Positions 34,042 to 43,321 of a stretch of 64,000 bases of DNA are shown here, in pieces. Below the pieces are notes generated by a model, which did not search any database, was not told the origin of the DNA, and saw only the letters and a list, made by a program, of their open reading frames with translations. The DNA comes from Oscillospiraceae bacterium. Its GTDB lineage: Bacteria; Bacillota; Clostridia; Oscillospirales; Ruminococcaceae. The stretch spans positions 1 to 64,000 of the forward strand of contig JAJQBX010000025.1 of NCBI GenBank assembly GCA_021203065.1, given 5' to 3'. A program made the position numbers and the translations under genes. The stretch's first letter is position 1. Each line of letters begins with the position of its first letter.

Positions 34042-34225
34042 TTTCGCCTTTGGCAAAATCAGCACCCCTCAGTCAGCTTCGCTGACAGCTCCCCTTGACA
34101 GGGGAGCCATAACTGCTCCTATCATGAAATCTTAGTTTAGGATGCTATTGCCTCCCCTGTCAAGGGGAGGGGGACCGCCGCCGAAGGCGGTGGTGGAGGG
34201 GTGCGCCACAGGCGACTGAGAGGTT
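34039..34225. repeat. Hairpin repeat family R1, copy d (composite)
   Basis: Begins at the DUF1294 stop: hairpin GATTTCGCC/GGCAAAATC-like, then ACCCCTCAGTCAG-CTTCG-CTGACAGCTCCCCT (module A reversed), a spacer, and module B (CCTCCCCT/AGGGGAGGGGG, CCGCCGAAGGCGG, TGGTGGAGGGGT). It ends about 18 bp before the nadE start. Confidence 0.85.
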
Positions 34226-34243
34226 CACAAAGGGGTAATACAC

Positions 34244-34978
34244 ATGTCATACACATTCACACCATCAAAAGCCGCAGATGCCTGCATCGACTGGATCAGA
34301 GATTGGTTCGATAAAAACGGCAAGGACTGCAACGCCGTCTTAGGCATTTCCGGAGGCAAGGACAGCTCAGTTACGGCGGCACTTCTCGTAAAAGCTCTTG
34401 GAAAAGAGCGGGTCATAGGAGTTCTCATGCCGCAGGGCGAACAGTTCGACATCGGATATTCACGGGAGCTCTGCGAAATCTTAGGTATCAGAAGCATTGA
34501 GGTCAATATCGGCGAGACTGTCGAGGCTCTCAAGAAGTCTCTCGGCTTCGAGCCGTCGGTTGCGACGCTCACAAACATCCCGCCAAGGGTGAGGATGACC
34601 GTTTTATACGCTGTGGCTCAGAGTAATAACGGCAGAGTTGCCAACACCTGCAATCTTTCGGAGGACTGGGTCGGCTATGCGACGCTCTATGGCGACGGGG
34701 CAGGGGACTTCGGACCTATTTCTAACTTCACCGTTCAGGAGGTCAAGGCGATAGGAAGATACTTGGGACTCCCCGAAAAGTTCGTCGAAAAGCCGCCGCT
34801 CGACGGTCTTTGCGGCAAGACTGACGAGGATAACCTCGGCTTCACCTATAAGGCTCTTGACGAGTATATCCGTGAGGGGATTGAACCTGAGCCGGACATC
34901 AAGGCGAAGATTGATCGCCTCAATAAGCTCAATCAGTTCAAGCTCAAGCGTTTCGACACGTTTTTGTATGAAGAATAA
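34244..34978 (+). CDS. nadE: NH3-dependent NAD+ synthetase
   Basis: Amidates nicotinic acid adenine dinucleotide to NAD+ with ATP and ammonia. 244 residues, ammonia-dependent type with no N-terminal glutaminase domain. ATP-pyrophosphatase loop GISGGKDSSVTAALLVKAL (SGGxDS) at about 35-53; NTCNLSEDWVGYATLYGDGAG; and KPPLDGLCGKTDEDNLGFTY at the C-terminal substrate loop. AAGGGG lies about 8 bases before the ATG. It lies alone between a repeat and a bidirectional terminator. Confidence 0.95.
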   Translation: MSYTFTPSKAADACIDWIRDWFDKNGKDCNAVLGISGGKDSSVTAALLVKALGKERVIGVLMPQGEQFDIGYSRELCEILGIRSIEVNIGETVEALKKSLGFEPSVATLTNIPPRVRMTVLYAVAQSNNGRVANTCNLSEDWVGYATLYGDGAGDFGPISNFTVQEVKAIGRYLGLPEKFVEKPPLDGLCGKTDEDNLGFTYKALDEYIREGIEPEPDIKAKIDRLNKLNQFKLKRFDTFLYEE

Positions 34979-34983
34979 AAAAC

Positions 34984-35009
34984 ACCGGCAGAGTTCATCC
35001 TCTGCCGGT
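34984..35009. terminator. Bidirectional terminator
   Basis: ACCGGCAGAG pairs perfectly with CTCTGCCGGT with flanking A- and T-rich runs; serves nadE (+) and the ABC operon (-). Confidence 0.85.
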
Positions 35010-35025
35010 CTTATTTATACCGAAA

Positions 35026-35694
35026 TCAATCTATAACGACTCCGTCTTCAATCTTTATGACCACATCCGCCTTTGCGGCAATCTCCGGGTCATGAGTGAC
35101 CATGATTAAAGTCTGCCCGAACTGCTGTGCGCAGTCCCGAAGAAGCTGAATAGTGTTTTCGCCGTTTTTCTTGTCGAGGTTGCCTGTCGGCTCGTCGGCA
35201 AAGATGAGCTGAGGCTTAGCAAGAACTGAGCGGGCTATAGCCACTCTCTGCTGTTCGCCGCCCGAAAGCTCGGTCGGGTATTTCTTGAGCTTGTCGTCGA
35301 TTCCCAAAAGCTCGGTGACATTCTGTAAAAATTCCGGGTCGGGCTTCTTGTTGTCAAGCTTCATAGGCATGCAGATGTTGTTTAAAACGGTGTATTCATC
35401 CAGAAGATTGAACTGCTGGAATACAAAGCCCATGTGACGCCGTCTGAATTCCGCCATCTTGGCGTCGGGATAGGAATAAAGGTCCTCTTCGCCAAGGTAG
35501 ATGTTGCCACTTGTTGGCTCATCAAGACCGCCCAAGATATGTAAAAGCGTCGACTTTCCTGAGCCGCTACGCCCGATGATGGTGTAGAAAAGCCCCTCCT
35601 CGAACTCGGCACTCACTCCGTTCAAAGCGTGAGTCTCGCCCGACTCAGCCTTGTAGGTTTTATAAATATCCTTTGCTTTTAATACTGTACTCAT
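35026..35694 (-). CDS. ABC transporter ATP-binding protein (MacB/LolD type)
   Basis: Energises the two FtsX-type permeases encoded just upstream. 222 residues. Walker A GRSGSGKST, Q-loop FVFQQFNLLDEYTVLNNI, signature LSGGEQQRVAIARSV, Walker B LIFADEPTGNLDKKNG and the H-loop TLIMVTHDPEIA are all intact. The Walker-B extension 'EPTGNLD' is typical of the o228/MacB class. AAGGAG lies 8 bases before the ATG at 35694. It is the last gene of the permease-permease-ATPase operon. It could also serve the orphan permease at 12.5 kb, but this is speculation. Confidence 0.95.
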   Translation of the reverse strand: MSTVLKAKDIYKTYKAESGETHALNGVSAEFEEGLFYTIIGRSGSGKSTLLHILGGLDEPTSGNIYLGEEDLYSYPDAKMAEFRRRHMGFVFQQFNLLDEYTVLNNICMPMKLDNKKPDPEFLQNVTELLGIDDKLKKYPTELSGGEQQRVAIARSVLAKPQLIFADEPTGNLDKKNGENTIQLLRDCAQQFGQTLIMVTHDPEIAAKADVVIKIEDGVVID

Positions 35695-35815
35695 ATCAAT
35701 TACTCCTTTTCCTCAGAACGCTTTTTTACATTCTTCGAATATTATAGTACCATATTTTTCTGCCACTGTCAATAGCAATTTACGAATTTTTTAGAAATAT
35801 TTTTCTGACAGGAGG

Positions 35816-38236
35816 CTATCTGTCCGACTGTAGCATCTCCATCAGCTTGTACTTGTTCAGGCTAAGCTTTGAAATGTAGCAGACCACGAACACAACCACG
35901 AATAAAACAACCGCGGTGAGGACCATTGTCCATGTTTCCATATGGTAGCTTGCAAGGCTGTCAAGTTGCCTCTCGAGAATTCCCACAAATGAAGTGTCCA
36001 AGCCAAGTTCTTCATAGCGGCTCATCGTATCGGCGTTTGTCATTGTGACAAAACGGATTTTATAAACCATGTAGCCAAAGTACACAGCCCATCCGGAAAT
36101 GCTTGCGATAGCTCCACGTATTACAGATGTCAGTAAAAGCCTGATATTGCGCTGTCCCCGTGACATTCCGATTGCCTGAAGAATGCCATACTTCTTCTTT
36201 TCACGCTCCGTTTCAAGCCTTATGGTACTGCCCAGAATAAGCAGTGTTATGAAAGCAATGCACCCTCCGCTGACCAAGAACATGATAAGCGTCTGGAGAT
36301 ATTCACGGGCTTTGGAGGAATTGTAGTCCCGGTTGTTTTCAGTGATCATCAGCGAACTTGCGGTAAATAATTTTGCAAGCGTCTTATCAGTTGAAAGATA
36401 TTCCGCATTCAGGTCGGTGAACACGAGAACGTTTGAGAAGCCGGCTGTATCACCAGCAGTGTAGTAGTATCCCCACGTTGTGCCCTCCGGAACAGCATCC
36501 AAGACCTTCTGCACAAAAGCCACAGAGCAGACTAAGTCATAGGTGTCGGGATACAGGCTATAGTTATAGCCGAGTCCGGAGGTGCGGTAGTAATTGCTTA
36601 TTCCACCGACGGTTGTCGTGATTTCAGTGCCGGAAATGGTCAGAGTAATTTCGTCACCTGCTGCCGGGATAACCGATTCTGTATCAGTTGATACCTTCAT
36701 GAGAATAACGCTGTCGCCTGAGTTGAAGCTTTCAAGGTCAGTGCATGTGAAATCAATCATATCATCCCAGCTGTCGGAGGAATCCACTACGTATACTGAC
36801 ACCTCCTGCAATCCGACGTCATCGGTTGTAAGGTAGGTGGACACCTCCGTATAGCCCCATACGTCCGAAACTCCCGGGATGGAAGCGATCTCCGAAATGA
36901 TGTCGTCCTGCAGGTGCTGACCGGAGTAGCTCAGCGTGTTGATCGCCTGATAGGAATAGTTGCCGGAATAGTATGAATAACTGTAGTACGGTTCAAGCGA
37001 GAAAACAGTTGTGAAGATAACTGCCGAGCAGAAGACAACGCACATCGCTATAATCAAGCCTTTTTGGAATCTCAGGGAGAACCGTTGCTTTCCTGTCTGC
37101 ATTTCCATCCTGCCTGTAAGAGGCGTTGCAATTGCAATCTGGAATATCACCATCTTGACAAGCAGTGTTCCCAGAATCCACAACACGAGGAACATGGCAA
37201 GACTCTTCCAAGGCATACTCACAATAATTGCCACAGACCCGGAAAATACGCTGACCCGGAGCAGTATCCAGATGCCGATTGCACCTACAATAATTCCCAT
37301 GAGCAGAGACGGTATGCAGATTATAAGTGTTTCAATCGCCACGAGAAGCCTCAGCTGTCCTTTCGAGCCTCCGAGACTGCGGACTCTTACAGTTCTTCTT
37401 ATTTCCGGCTGCATCTGTAGGATATAGACGACCACGACAGCCAATATCGCAACTGCGAAGATGAGCCAGATATAGATGGAGTTGAATTCCGTTTCGCTGT
37501 TGTCCAGATAGGCATATGAGTTGAGCTTGACCGTTTTCCGGCTTGAAGCCACGCTCGAGCCTCTCGACTCGGAAAGATATGCGTTGACCTCTTCAGAAAC
37601 TGTGTCCTCGAGCCCATCCCTGACAGTGAAGAAGTAGGAGACATCAGGCGTTGCGTCGCCGAATATAGCTTCTGCGTCCTCCTCGGTTATAATCACGCTG
37701 TTAAGTGTTTCGGAGTAGTCCCAAAGAGTTGTGTAAGTAGAAATAACGCCGACAAGGGTAAAATTGCGGTAGACAGTTTCATCGTCGGAAATGGTTATCG
37801 GAAGAGTTATGGTGTCGCCAATGGTGTAGTCATAACCGAGACTGTTGAGGACGCTTACCTCAACCGCAACTTCTCCGCTGTTTTTGGGAAGAGTGCCCTC
37901 TTCCAAGGAAATTCCCATTCCGACAAACGCCTCATCAACAGTTCCGATTCCCCTGCCACTCACAGTTCCATAGTTAACGCTTTCGCCGACGCTTTCAGCC
38001 CAGCCGGTTGACTCAAGATATGCCGCATCGCCATCCTGTCCATACGCAATAGAGCCGTACCATGAGCCATAAATAGAGAAGCGATACTCCTGATTTGTCG
38101 CAGCAATGCTGTTGGTATAGCTTAAGAGCATGACTGCAAAAGCGAATGTTATAAGCAGGACGAAGAAAATCAGCAGCGATTGCCTTTTTCTTCGTTTTGT
38201 GCCTTGAAATGCAAGCCCGAATATGGTTTTGAACAT
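35816..38236 (-). CDS. FtsX-type ABC permease (second of pair)
   Basis: 806 residues. N-terminus MFKTIFGLAFQGTKRRKRQS plus one TM, a long outer domain of Ser/Tyr/Asp-rich strands, an FtsX TM block at about 255-385 with the cytoplasmic loop RRTVRVRSLGGSKGQLRLLV, a second outer domain, and a C-terminal FtsX block with KKYGILQAIGMSRGQRNIRL. Paralogous to the gene at 38336. GGGTGAT lies before the ATG. Such pairs with one ATPase are typical of exporters or sensors for antimicrobial peptides or lipoproteins; the substrate here is unknown. Confidence 0.92.
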   Translation of the reverse strand: MFKTIFGLAFQGTKRRKRQSLLIFFVLLITFAFAVMLLSYTNSIAATNQEYRFSIYGSWYGSIAYGQDGDAAYLESTGWAESVGESVNYGTVSGRGIGTVDEAFVGMGISLEEGTLPKNSGEVAVEVSVLNSLGYDYTIGDTITLPITISDDETVYRNFTLVGVISTYTTLWDYSETLNSVIITEEDAEAIFGDATPDVSYFFTVRDGLEDTVSEEVNAYLSESRGSSVASSRKTVKLNSYAYLDNSETEFNSIYIWLIFAVAILAVVVVYILQMQPEIRRTVRVRSLGGSKGQLRLLVAIETLIICIPSLLMGIIVGAIGIWILLRVSVFSGSVAIIVSMPWKSLAMFLVLWILGTLLVKMVIFQIAIATPLTGRMEMQTGKQRFSLRFQKGLIIAMCVVFCSAVIFTTVFSLEPYYSYSYYSGNYSYQAINTLSYSGQHLQDDIISEIASIPGVSDVWGYTEVSTYLTTDDVGLQEVSVYVVDSSDSWDDMIDFTCTDLESFNSGDSVILMKVSTDTESVIPAAGDEITLTISGTEITTTVGGISNYYRTSGLGYNYSLYPDTYDLVCSVAFVQKVLDAVPEGTTWGYYYTAGDTAGFSNVLVFTDLNAEYLSTDKTLAKLFTASSLMITENNRDYNSSKAREYLQTLIMFLVSGGCIAFITLLILGSTIRLETEREKKKYGILQAIGMSRGQRNIRLLLTSVIRGAIASISGWAVYFGYMVYKIRFVTMTNADTMSRYEELGLDTSFVGILERQLDSLASYHMETWTMVLTAVVLFVVVFVVCYISKLSLNKYKLMEMLQSDR

Positions 38237-38335
38237 ATTTTATCACCCGTCCTCTCGCAATCGATTAAAAGATAATATCATTGTAGCATGTTTTCTATTA
38301 TTTGTCAACCGAGAGCGTTGCATGGCGTGCAACAA

Positions 38336-41032
38336 CTATTCATTGCGTAGCATCTCCATAATTTTATACTTATTTATACCCAGCTTCGAGCCGAAGCAGA
38401 TTGCAAATGTGATGAGGAACACTACTGCAAGAATCCCAAGAAGTACCGGCACTGTCAGTCCGTATCCTGCAAGCGTTGTGAACATAGTTCCTAAGACCGC
38501 AAGAGGGCTTGTACCCTCAGCAATAACTGAGATATTTATCACGAGGTAATATGAAAGATAGCTCACCACCGCCACAGCCATTGAAATAACGCTTCTGATG
38601 ATTGCACGCCGGGCAAGTTCAAGATTACGTTGCCTCTTCGACATGCCTATTGCCTGCAGGATGCCATAGCGTTTCTTCTCGCTTTCTGTTTCGAGCCTTA
38701 AGGTGCTGACGAGAATCAGGAGGACAACCAAGGCTATGCACACGCCGCTGATCATGGTCATAATCACCGATTGCTGGTAAACCTGTGCGCTGGCATAGTT
38801 GATTTCACGGAAATTATAGATCTGGAAGTATTTTATATCTACAATTCGAAATGTGGCGACTGCTTTATAGACAATCTGGGATATGATTTTTGATATAGCG
38901 GTGTCCACCCCAAGGTCTCCTGCGTTCATGTTGGTGTAAATAAACGCCTGATTATATCCGACCACCTGCTGACCACGCAAAAATCTCTCACATTCTATCC
39001 ACCACTGCTCGCCCTCAGGAATCTGGTCAACAATCTCCTGCAAAACCGGCAGGGCACAGATCACAAAGTAATTGTAATTCTCAAGCGAATATCTTTCTGA
39101 ACGGTCGTATTGAAGAAGCGATACGAGAAGCTCGTCGCTCTCAACCAGCTGCACACAGCCGACATTAACGTCAACGTTTACCAGCCCTGAGCTTTCAAAG
39201 ATGCTTTCATCAAGATTCGGACCGATAATATGTGAGTTGACATAAGAATCCGAATAGTCGCTGAAATACTCATAGTCGATAGAAATGGTTATATCCGTGT
39301 TTTCTTCGGGGATGACCGAAATAGGATTACTGTACTTTGTAATTTCCATCTGAATTATTTCGTCGGTTGAGGAGTCGTAGGTTTCAATCACATCGGAATA
39401 CCCGTCAAGCATGTCGCTTGCTATCTGCACGATAACGCTTTCGCCGCTCTCATAAGCCTGCCTGTCTATCCCTGAGGTGTCCATGAATCTCCCGAGGTCG
39501 TCCCAGTCCATTGTGATAACAACTGCGTTATCAACGCCCTCTTCGTCAGAGGTGACCAAGGCGAAAAAGTCATTGAATCCGACAAAATCGGTAACACCCT
39601 CAATCGCCAACAGCTCATCTTCGTAGAGGGATAAATCAGGAATAGAATAATCACTGCGGACGTTGGTTCCGTCGCTTTCGCTTATGTAGTAGGACCACTG
39701 CGATGCCCAGTAGTTATACTCGCTCAGTGGTTCTGCCAAGTTTGCCGTCGTGAAAACAGCCGAAATGCAGAGAAGAGTAGCCATTACCATGATGAGGGCT
39801 TTTCTGAATCCGACAACAAGGCGGGACTTGCTTCTTTGCATTCCCATTCTGCCTGTTAAGGGAGTTGCAAGAGCTATCTGGAAAGTAATCATTCTGACGG
39901 CTAAAATACCGACAATCCAGAAAGCAAGTGCCATCAGAAGATAGTTCCAAGGGATGCTTACAATCACGTCAACCGAGCCGGAATAGACGCTCAGGCTGAG
40001 AAGCAGCTTGGTTCCAAAAAATCCCAAGCCGATGCCCAGTATCATTGCCGGAATCGCAAGCATAAGCGTTTCTGTGAGTATAAGAAGCCGAAGCTGACCC
40101 TTTGAGCCGCCGATGCTCCGGAATCTGACGATTCTTCTGACCTCCGACTGCATCTGGAGTATATAAATCATGACAACTGCAAGGATGGTAATCGCTAAAA
40201 TCAACCCGAGGTAGACCATATTGGTCTGAGCTGCCTCGCTCTCCATTTCGAGGACGGAATTCAGGGTAACGGTTCTGAATGTGCTTCCCTCACGGTTTTC
40301 ATATAGATAGCTGTTGACCTCTTTCTCAACGCCCGATTCCATCCCCGATTTGACGCTGAAGAAGTATACGGTTTCGGTGCTCATTGAAACGCTTTCTCCG
40401 AGCTCCTCCTCCGCTTGGGCGATAATCTCCGCTATAGCCTCTTCGGTTATGAATGCGGTATTGAGTGAGCAGTCAATGTCCCAAAGACCGGTATATTCAC
40501 TGATAGATCCGCAGATTTTGAAGGTCTTCTCGACAACGGCAGTATCGCCAGCTTCGTTGCTGAATTCAAACTGCAGGGTGATTGATGAACCGACGCCGAA
40601 GCCGATCTCCGAAAGTGTTGCCGATTCTATTGCGATTTCGCCGGACTTCTCAGGGAAGCTTCCGCTTTTAAGAAAGATTCCCATATCGATAAACGAATCG
40701 TCGACAGTTCCAATGTCGTAGAGTGTCCCGTATTTTGCTTCCTTGACGATTATTGAAGCGGAACCATAGTAAATGCTGGTGCCGACCTCGTCTATCCACT
40801 CGGTGCTTTCGAGGTATTCCTTGTCACTTTCAACGCCGTTGGTGATCGCTCCATACCAATAGCCGTAGGTATCCTGCCGGAGCTGTGAATTGGTCTCGGC
40901 GACGCTCGAAGTGTAGCTGAGAAGAATTATTGCGAATGTGAACGATATGAGCAGGACAAAGAAGATTAAAAGCGATTGCCTCTTCCTGCGCCTGACCCCC
41001 TGAAATGCCAGTGATATAATATTTCTGAACAT
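38336..41032 (-). CDS. FtsX-type ABC permease (first of pair)
   Basis: 898 residues and paralogous to its downstream neighbour: MFRNIISLAFQGVRRRKRQS, RRIVRFRSIGGSKGQLRLLI and KKRYGILQAIGMSKRQRNLE match position for position. The extra length is in the second outer domain (about 430-740). GGGAGGAG lies before the ATG at 41032. The two permeases presumably form a heterodimer with the ATPase at 35026. No two-component system or adaptor gene is adjacent. The upstream 170 bp contain AT-rich sequence where a promoter is likely, but none is clear. Confidence 0.92.
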   Translation of the reverse strand: MFRNIISLAFQGVRRRKRQSLLIFFVLLISFTFAIILLSYTSSVAETNSQLRQDTYGYWYGAITNGVESDKEYLESTEWIDEVGTSIYYGSASIIVKEAKYGTLYDIGTVDDSFIDMGIFLKSGSFPEKSGEIAIESATLSEIGFGVGSSITLQFEFSNEAGDTAVVEKTFKICGSISEYTGLWDIDCSLNTAFITEEAIAEIIAQAEEELGESVSMSTETVYFFSVKSGMESGVEKEVNSYLYENREGSTFRTVTLNSVLEMESEAAQTNMVYLGLILAITILAVVMIYILQMQSEVRRIVRFRSIGGSKGQLRLLILTETLMLAIPAMILGIGLGFFGTKLLLSLSVYSGSVDVIVSIPWNYLLMALAFWIVGILAVRMITFQIALATPLTGRMGMQRSKSRLVVGFRKALIMVMATLLCISAVFTTANLAEPLSEYNYWASQWSYYISESDGTNVRSDYSIPDLSLYEDELLAIEGVTDFVGFNDFFALVTSDEEGVDNAVVITMDWDDLGRFMDTSGIDRQAYESGESVIVQIASDMLDGYSDVIETYDSSTDEIIQMEITKYSNPISVIPEENTDITISIDYEYFSDYSDSYVNSHIIGPNLDESIFESSGLVNVDVNVGCVQLVESDELLVSLLQYDRSERYSLENYNYFVICALPVLQEIVDQIPEGEQWWIECERFLRGQQVVGYNQAFIYTNMNAGDLGVDTAISKIISQIVYKAVATFRIVDIKYFQIYNFREINYASAQVYQQSVIMTMISGVCIALVVLLILVSTLRLETESEKKRYGILQAIGMSKRQRNLELARRAIIRSVISMAVAVVSYLSYYLVINISVIAEGTSPLAVLGTMFTTLAGYGLTVPVLLGILAVVFLITFAICFGSKLGINKYKIMEMLRNE

Positions 41033-41160
41033 ATTTCTTCTCCTCCCTACAGAAATAGTGGTTCTAAACTCTTAGTTAAAAGTATAGCACATTAAAGCCT
41101 CCCTGTCAATAGATATTACACTATTTTTTTCGATTTTTTCGAAATGCTTTGCTGAAAACA

Positions 41161-41186
41161 AAAAAGCCCGATTCCTCGAGCTTTTT
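41161..41186. terminator. Terminator after the ATP-grasp gene
   Basis: AAAAAGC/GCTTTTT with an inner CGA/TCG; it lies 19 bp beyond the stop of the ATP-grasp gene (minus strand). Confidence 0.6.
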
Positions 41187-41204
41187 CTGATTTACAGTAT
41201 AAAC

Positions 41205-42401
41205 TTAATCCTTGAGAGCGAGAAGGTCTGAGAAGAATCTCCGCATTTCCTCCTCGGTGTCGAAGACGGCTGTATACATCTGGTTGGACATGGCATCCGC
41301 CAGTGCATCGGGAATTCTTCCCCACATGCGCATATTCGGACCGTATTTCGCCATTATCGCCTCATGATTCAGGTTGAATTCCATCCCGTCCCGTCTGCCG
41401 CAGAAAGCGCAGAATTTGCGGACTTTATAGGGTTCAGTGGTCGGCTTATTGAATGCAATCATATCCGCCCAGAGCTTGTAAACGTCGGTTTCATAGGCAT
41501 AGTCGTACATATCCGGAGTGTAGCCGCCTGAGGGGCGCATGTTGACCTCCAAGCCCACGATGTCGCCTTTTTTGCCCAAGCCCTCCTGATCGGCGTTGAG
41601 GACGAAGTATTCAAGATGGATAAACCTTGCCTTAACCCCGAAAGCCTTGACTGTGCGCCTGCCGATGTCGATAAGCTCGTCCGGAAGCTGAGGGACGATA
41701 TAGTAGATGGTGTTTCTTGCCTCATTGACGACGTCCATGAGCGATTCGGGGGTGACGTTGCCGGACTCAAATATCGGCTCGCCGTCCTGATCGATGATGG
41801 CGTCATAGGTTCTGACATAGCCGTTGACGAACTCCTCCATGATGTAGGTTTCGTCATCCTTATTTGCGAAGAAGAACTCAAGCTCGTCATCGCTGCTGAG
41901 CCGATATGTGTGGCTCGCTCCGACACCGTTGTCCGGCTTCACGATGACCGGGTAGCCGACAGTGCTGATAAACTCCCTTGCATCGTCGATATTTTCGATA
42001 ACGTGATACCTCGCAGTCGGGACGCCAGCCTTTTTGTAGTACTCTTTCATGAGCGACTTGTACTTGACGTGCGAGATGTCGCCGTCTTTAAATCCGGAGG
42101 TGATATTAAACTCTGTACGAAGATGAGCATCCCTCTCAAGCCAGTACTCGTTGTTCGATTCCAGCCAGTCAATCTTTCCGTACTTATAGGTAAAGAACGC
42201 CACAGCCTTGAAGACCTCGTCATAGTTCTCGAGAGTCGAGACCTTGTAGTATTCGTCAAGGCTCTCCCGCAGATGCTGGTCAAGCTCCGCATAAGGGCAG
42301 TCTCCGATTCCCAAGACCCTCATCCCATTATTCTTAAGCTCAGCGCAGAATTTCCAGTATGTCACCGGGAAGTTAGGAGAAATAAAGATAAAGTTTTGCA
42401 T
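41205..42401 (-). CDS. ATP-grasp domain protein
   Basis: 398 residues, soluble. The N-terminus FIFISPNFPVTYWKFCAELK gives a pre-ATP-grasp Rossmann-like domain. 'VGYPVIVKPDNGVGASHTYR' is the ATP-binding Lys and glycine-rich loop, 'YIMEEFVNGYVRTYDAII' the adenine-contact Glu strand, and 'GLEVNMRPSGGYTPDMYDYA' carries the metal-binding Glu/Asn. Members ligate carboxylates to amines or thiols; the substrate here is unknown. It follows two esterase genes on the same strand; the trio looks like a functional cluster. 'KFCAFCGRRDG' near residue 330 is an unusual Cys pair that may bind metal. Confidence 0.85.
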   Translation of the reverse strand: MQNFIFISPNFPVTYWKFCAELKNNGMRVLGIGDCPYAELDQHLRESLDEYYKVSTLENYDEVFKAVAFFTYKYGKIDWLESNNEYWLERDAHLRTEFNITSGFKDGDISHVKYKSLMKEYYKKAGVPTARYHVIENIDDAREFISTVGYPVIVKPDNGVGASHTYRLSSDDELEFFFANKDDETYIMEEFVNGYVRTYDAIIDQDGEPIFESGNVTPESLMDVVNEARNTIYYIVPQLPDELIDIGRRTVKAFGVKARFIHLEYFVLNADQEGLGKKGDIVGLEVNMRPSGGYTPDMYDYAYETDVYKLWADMIAFNKPTTEPYKVRKFCAFCGRRDGMEFNLNHEAIMAKYGPNMRMWGRIPDALADAMSNQMYTAVFDTEEEMRRFFSDLLALKD

Positions 42402-42450
42402 TTAAGTCGTCATATCCTTTCGATTCTATATAAAGTAGTGCAGGAGTAAT

Positions 42451-42514
42451 CTTGGCTCTCCCTCTGGGAGAGCTGTCAGCCGTAGGCTGACTGAGAGGGC
42501 GCACGAAGTGCGAA
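42451..42514. repeat. Hairpin repeat family R1, copy e
   Basis: CTTGGCTCTCCCT/GGGAGAGC, CAGCCGTAGGCTG, ACTGAGAGGGCGC, CGCACGAAGTGCG. The CTCTCC variant of the repeat, between the ATP-grasp and esterase genes. Confidence 0.8.
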
Positions 42515-42515
42515 A

Positions 42516-43265
42516 TTACCCAAGCAGATCCGGAAGATAAGTCTTCACCATCTTATACCACCAGCACCAATCGTGCGCCACGTCGTAGCCCCAGTATTCA
42601 ACTCTGCCGTTGATGCCCTTTCGCCTCATGACGTCGTCGAGCCAGCGGGTGCTAGCAAGAAGCGGCTCTTCCCATGCTCCCTGACCAACAACGATGAGAA
42701 TCTTTCGCTCGTTGTACATCTGAATATACGGGTGATCGCTTGGCATGTCCTGTAGATAGTTGACCGGAGAATTCCGGTATAAAATATCGTCCATATAGTC
42801 CCCGAAGAAGAGCTTTGAGTCGTAGAGTCCGGAGATGGCGAAGACGGTGTCGAAGATGTCGGGACGCCTGAAGAAGAGGTTCGCCGCATGCATCGCCCCC
42901 ATCGAGCAGCCGAAAGTCATGATGGGCTGATCATAGCCGTTCTTCAAGCCGCTAAGGTGCTTAACAGTCGGGACGAGCTCTTCTATCATGTAGTTATACC
43001 AGTGCTCGTGCCACTCAATTCTGCCTCTCGGGTCGCCGTTCGCCGCATAGGTTTCGTTGTCGACGACATCGACAGAATATACAGTGCATTTTCCCTCATC
43101 GATCCACTTAGCCCAGTAATCGATCATCTTAAAGTTCTCAAAGTCAAAGAACCGTCCGCCCTGACAAGGAATAAATATAACCGGCTTCCCGCCATGTCCA
43201 TACACCTTGAACTCCATATCCCTCTGGAGATAACTGCTGTAGTGTTTATGGTACTCTATGTTCAT
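42516..43265 (-). CDS. Alpha/beta-hydrolase esterase
   Basis: 250 residues. The nucleophile elbow is GCSMGAMHAANLF (Ser of GxSxG), the His lies in YDVAHDWCWWYKM, and 'PVIFIPCQGGRFFDFENF' begins the fold. It resembles the 'putative esterase' group (esterase D/Fes-like) but lacks a signal peptide, so it acts inside the cell. A start at 43265 is supported by GAGAGGGCG 7 bases upstream; the frame extends to a TTG at 43283. The substrate is unknown. It lies between a second esterase (43322) and the ATP-grasp gene. Confidence 0.85.
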   Translation of the reverse strand: MNIEYHKHYSSYLQRDMEFKVYGHGGKPVIFIPCQGGRFFDFENFKMIDYWAKWIDEGKCTVYSVDVVDNETYAANGDPRGRIEWHEHWYNYMIEELVPTVKHLSGLKNGYDQPIMTFGCSMGAMHAANLFFRRPDIFDTVFAISGLYDSKLFFGDYMDDILYRNSPVNYLQDMPSDHPYIQMYNERKILIVVGQGAWEEPLLASTRWLDDVMRRKGINGRVEYWGYDVAHDWCWWYKMVKTYLPDLLG

Positions 43266-43286
43266 ATAGTTACGCCCTCTCAAATT

Positions 43287-43319
43287 AATTACGCATTACG
43301 CATTACGAATTACGCATTG
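43287..43319. repeat. ACGCATT tandem repeat (family R3)
   Basis: TAATTACGCATTACGCATTA then CGAATTACGCATTG; four near-identical units between the two esterase genes. Confidence 0.7.
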
Positions 43320-43321
43320 AA

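Noticed and set aside
41616-42449. Antisense frame of 277 aa opposite the ATP-grasp gene
   Set aside because: The opposite strand has clear ATP-grasp motifs; this frame is Val/Leu/Asp-rich as expected for a shadow of a GAC/GTC-rich gene.
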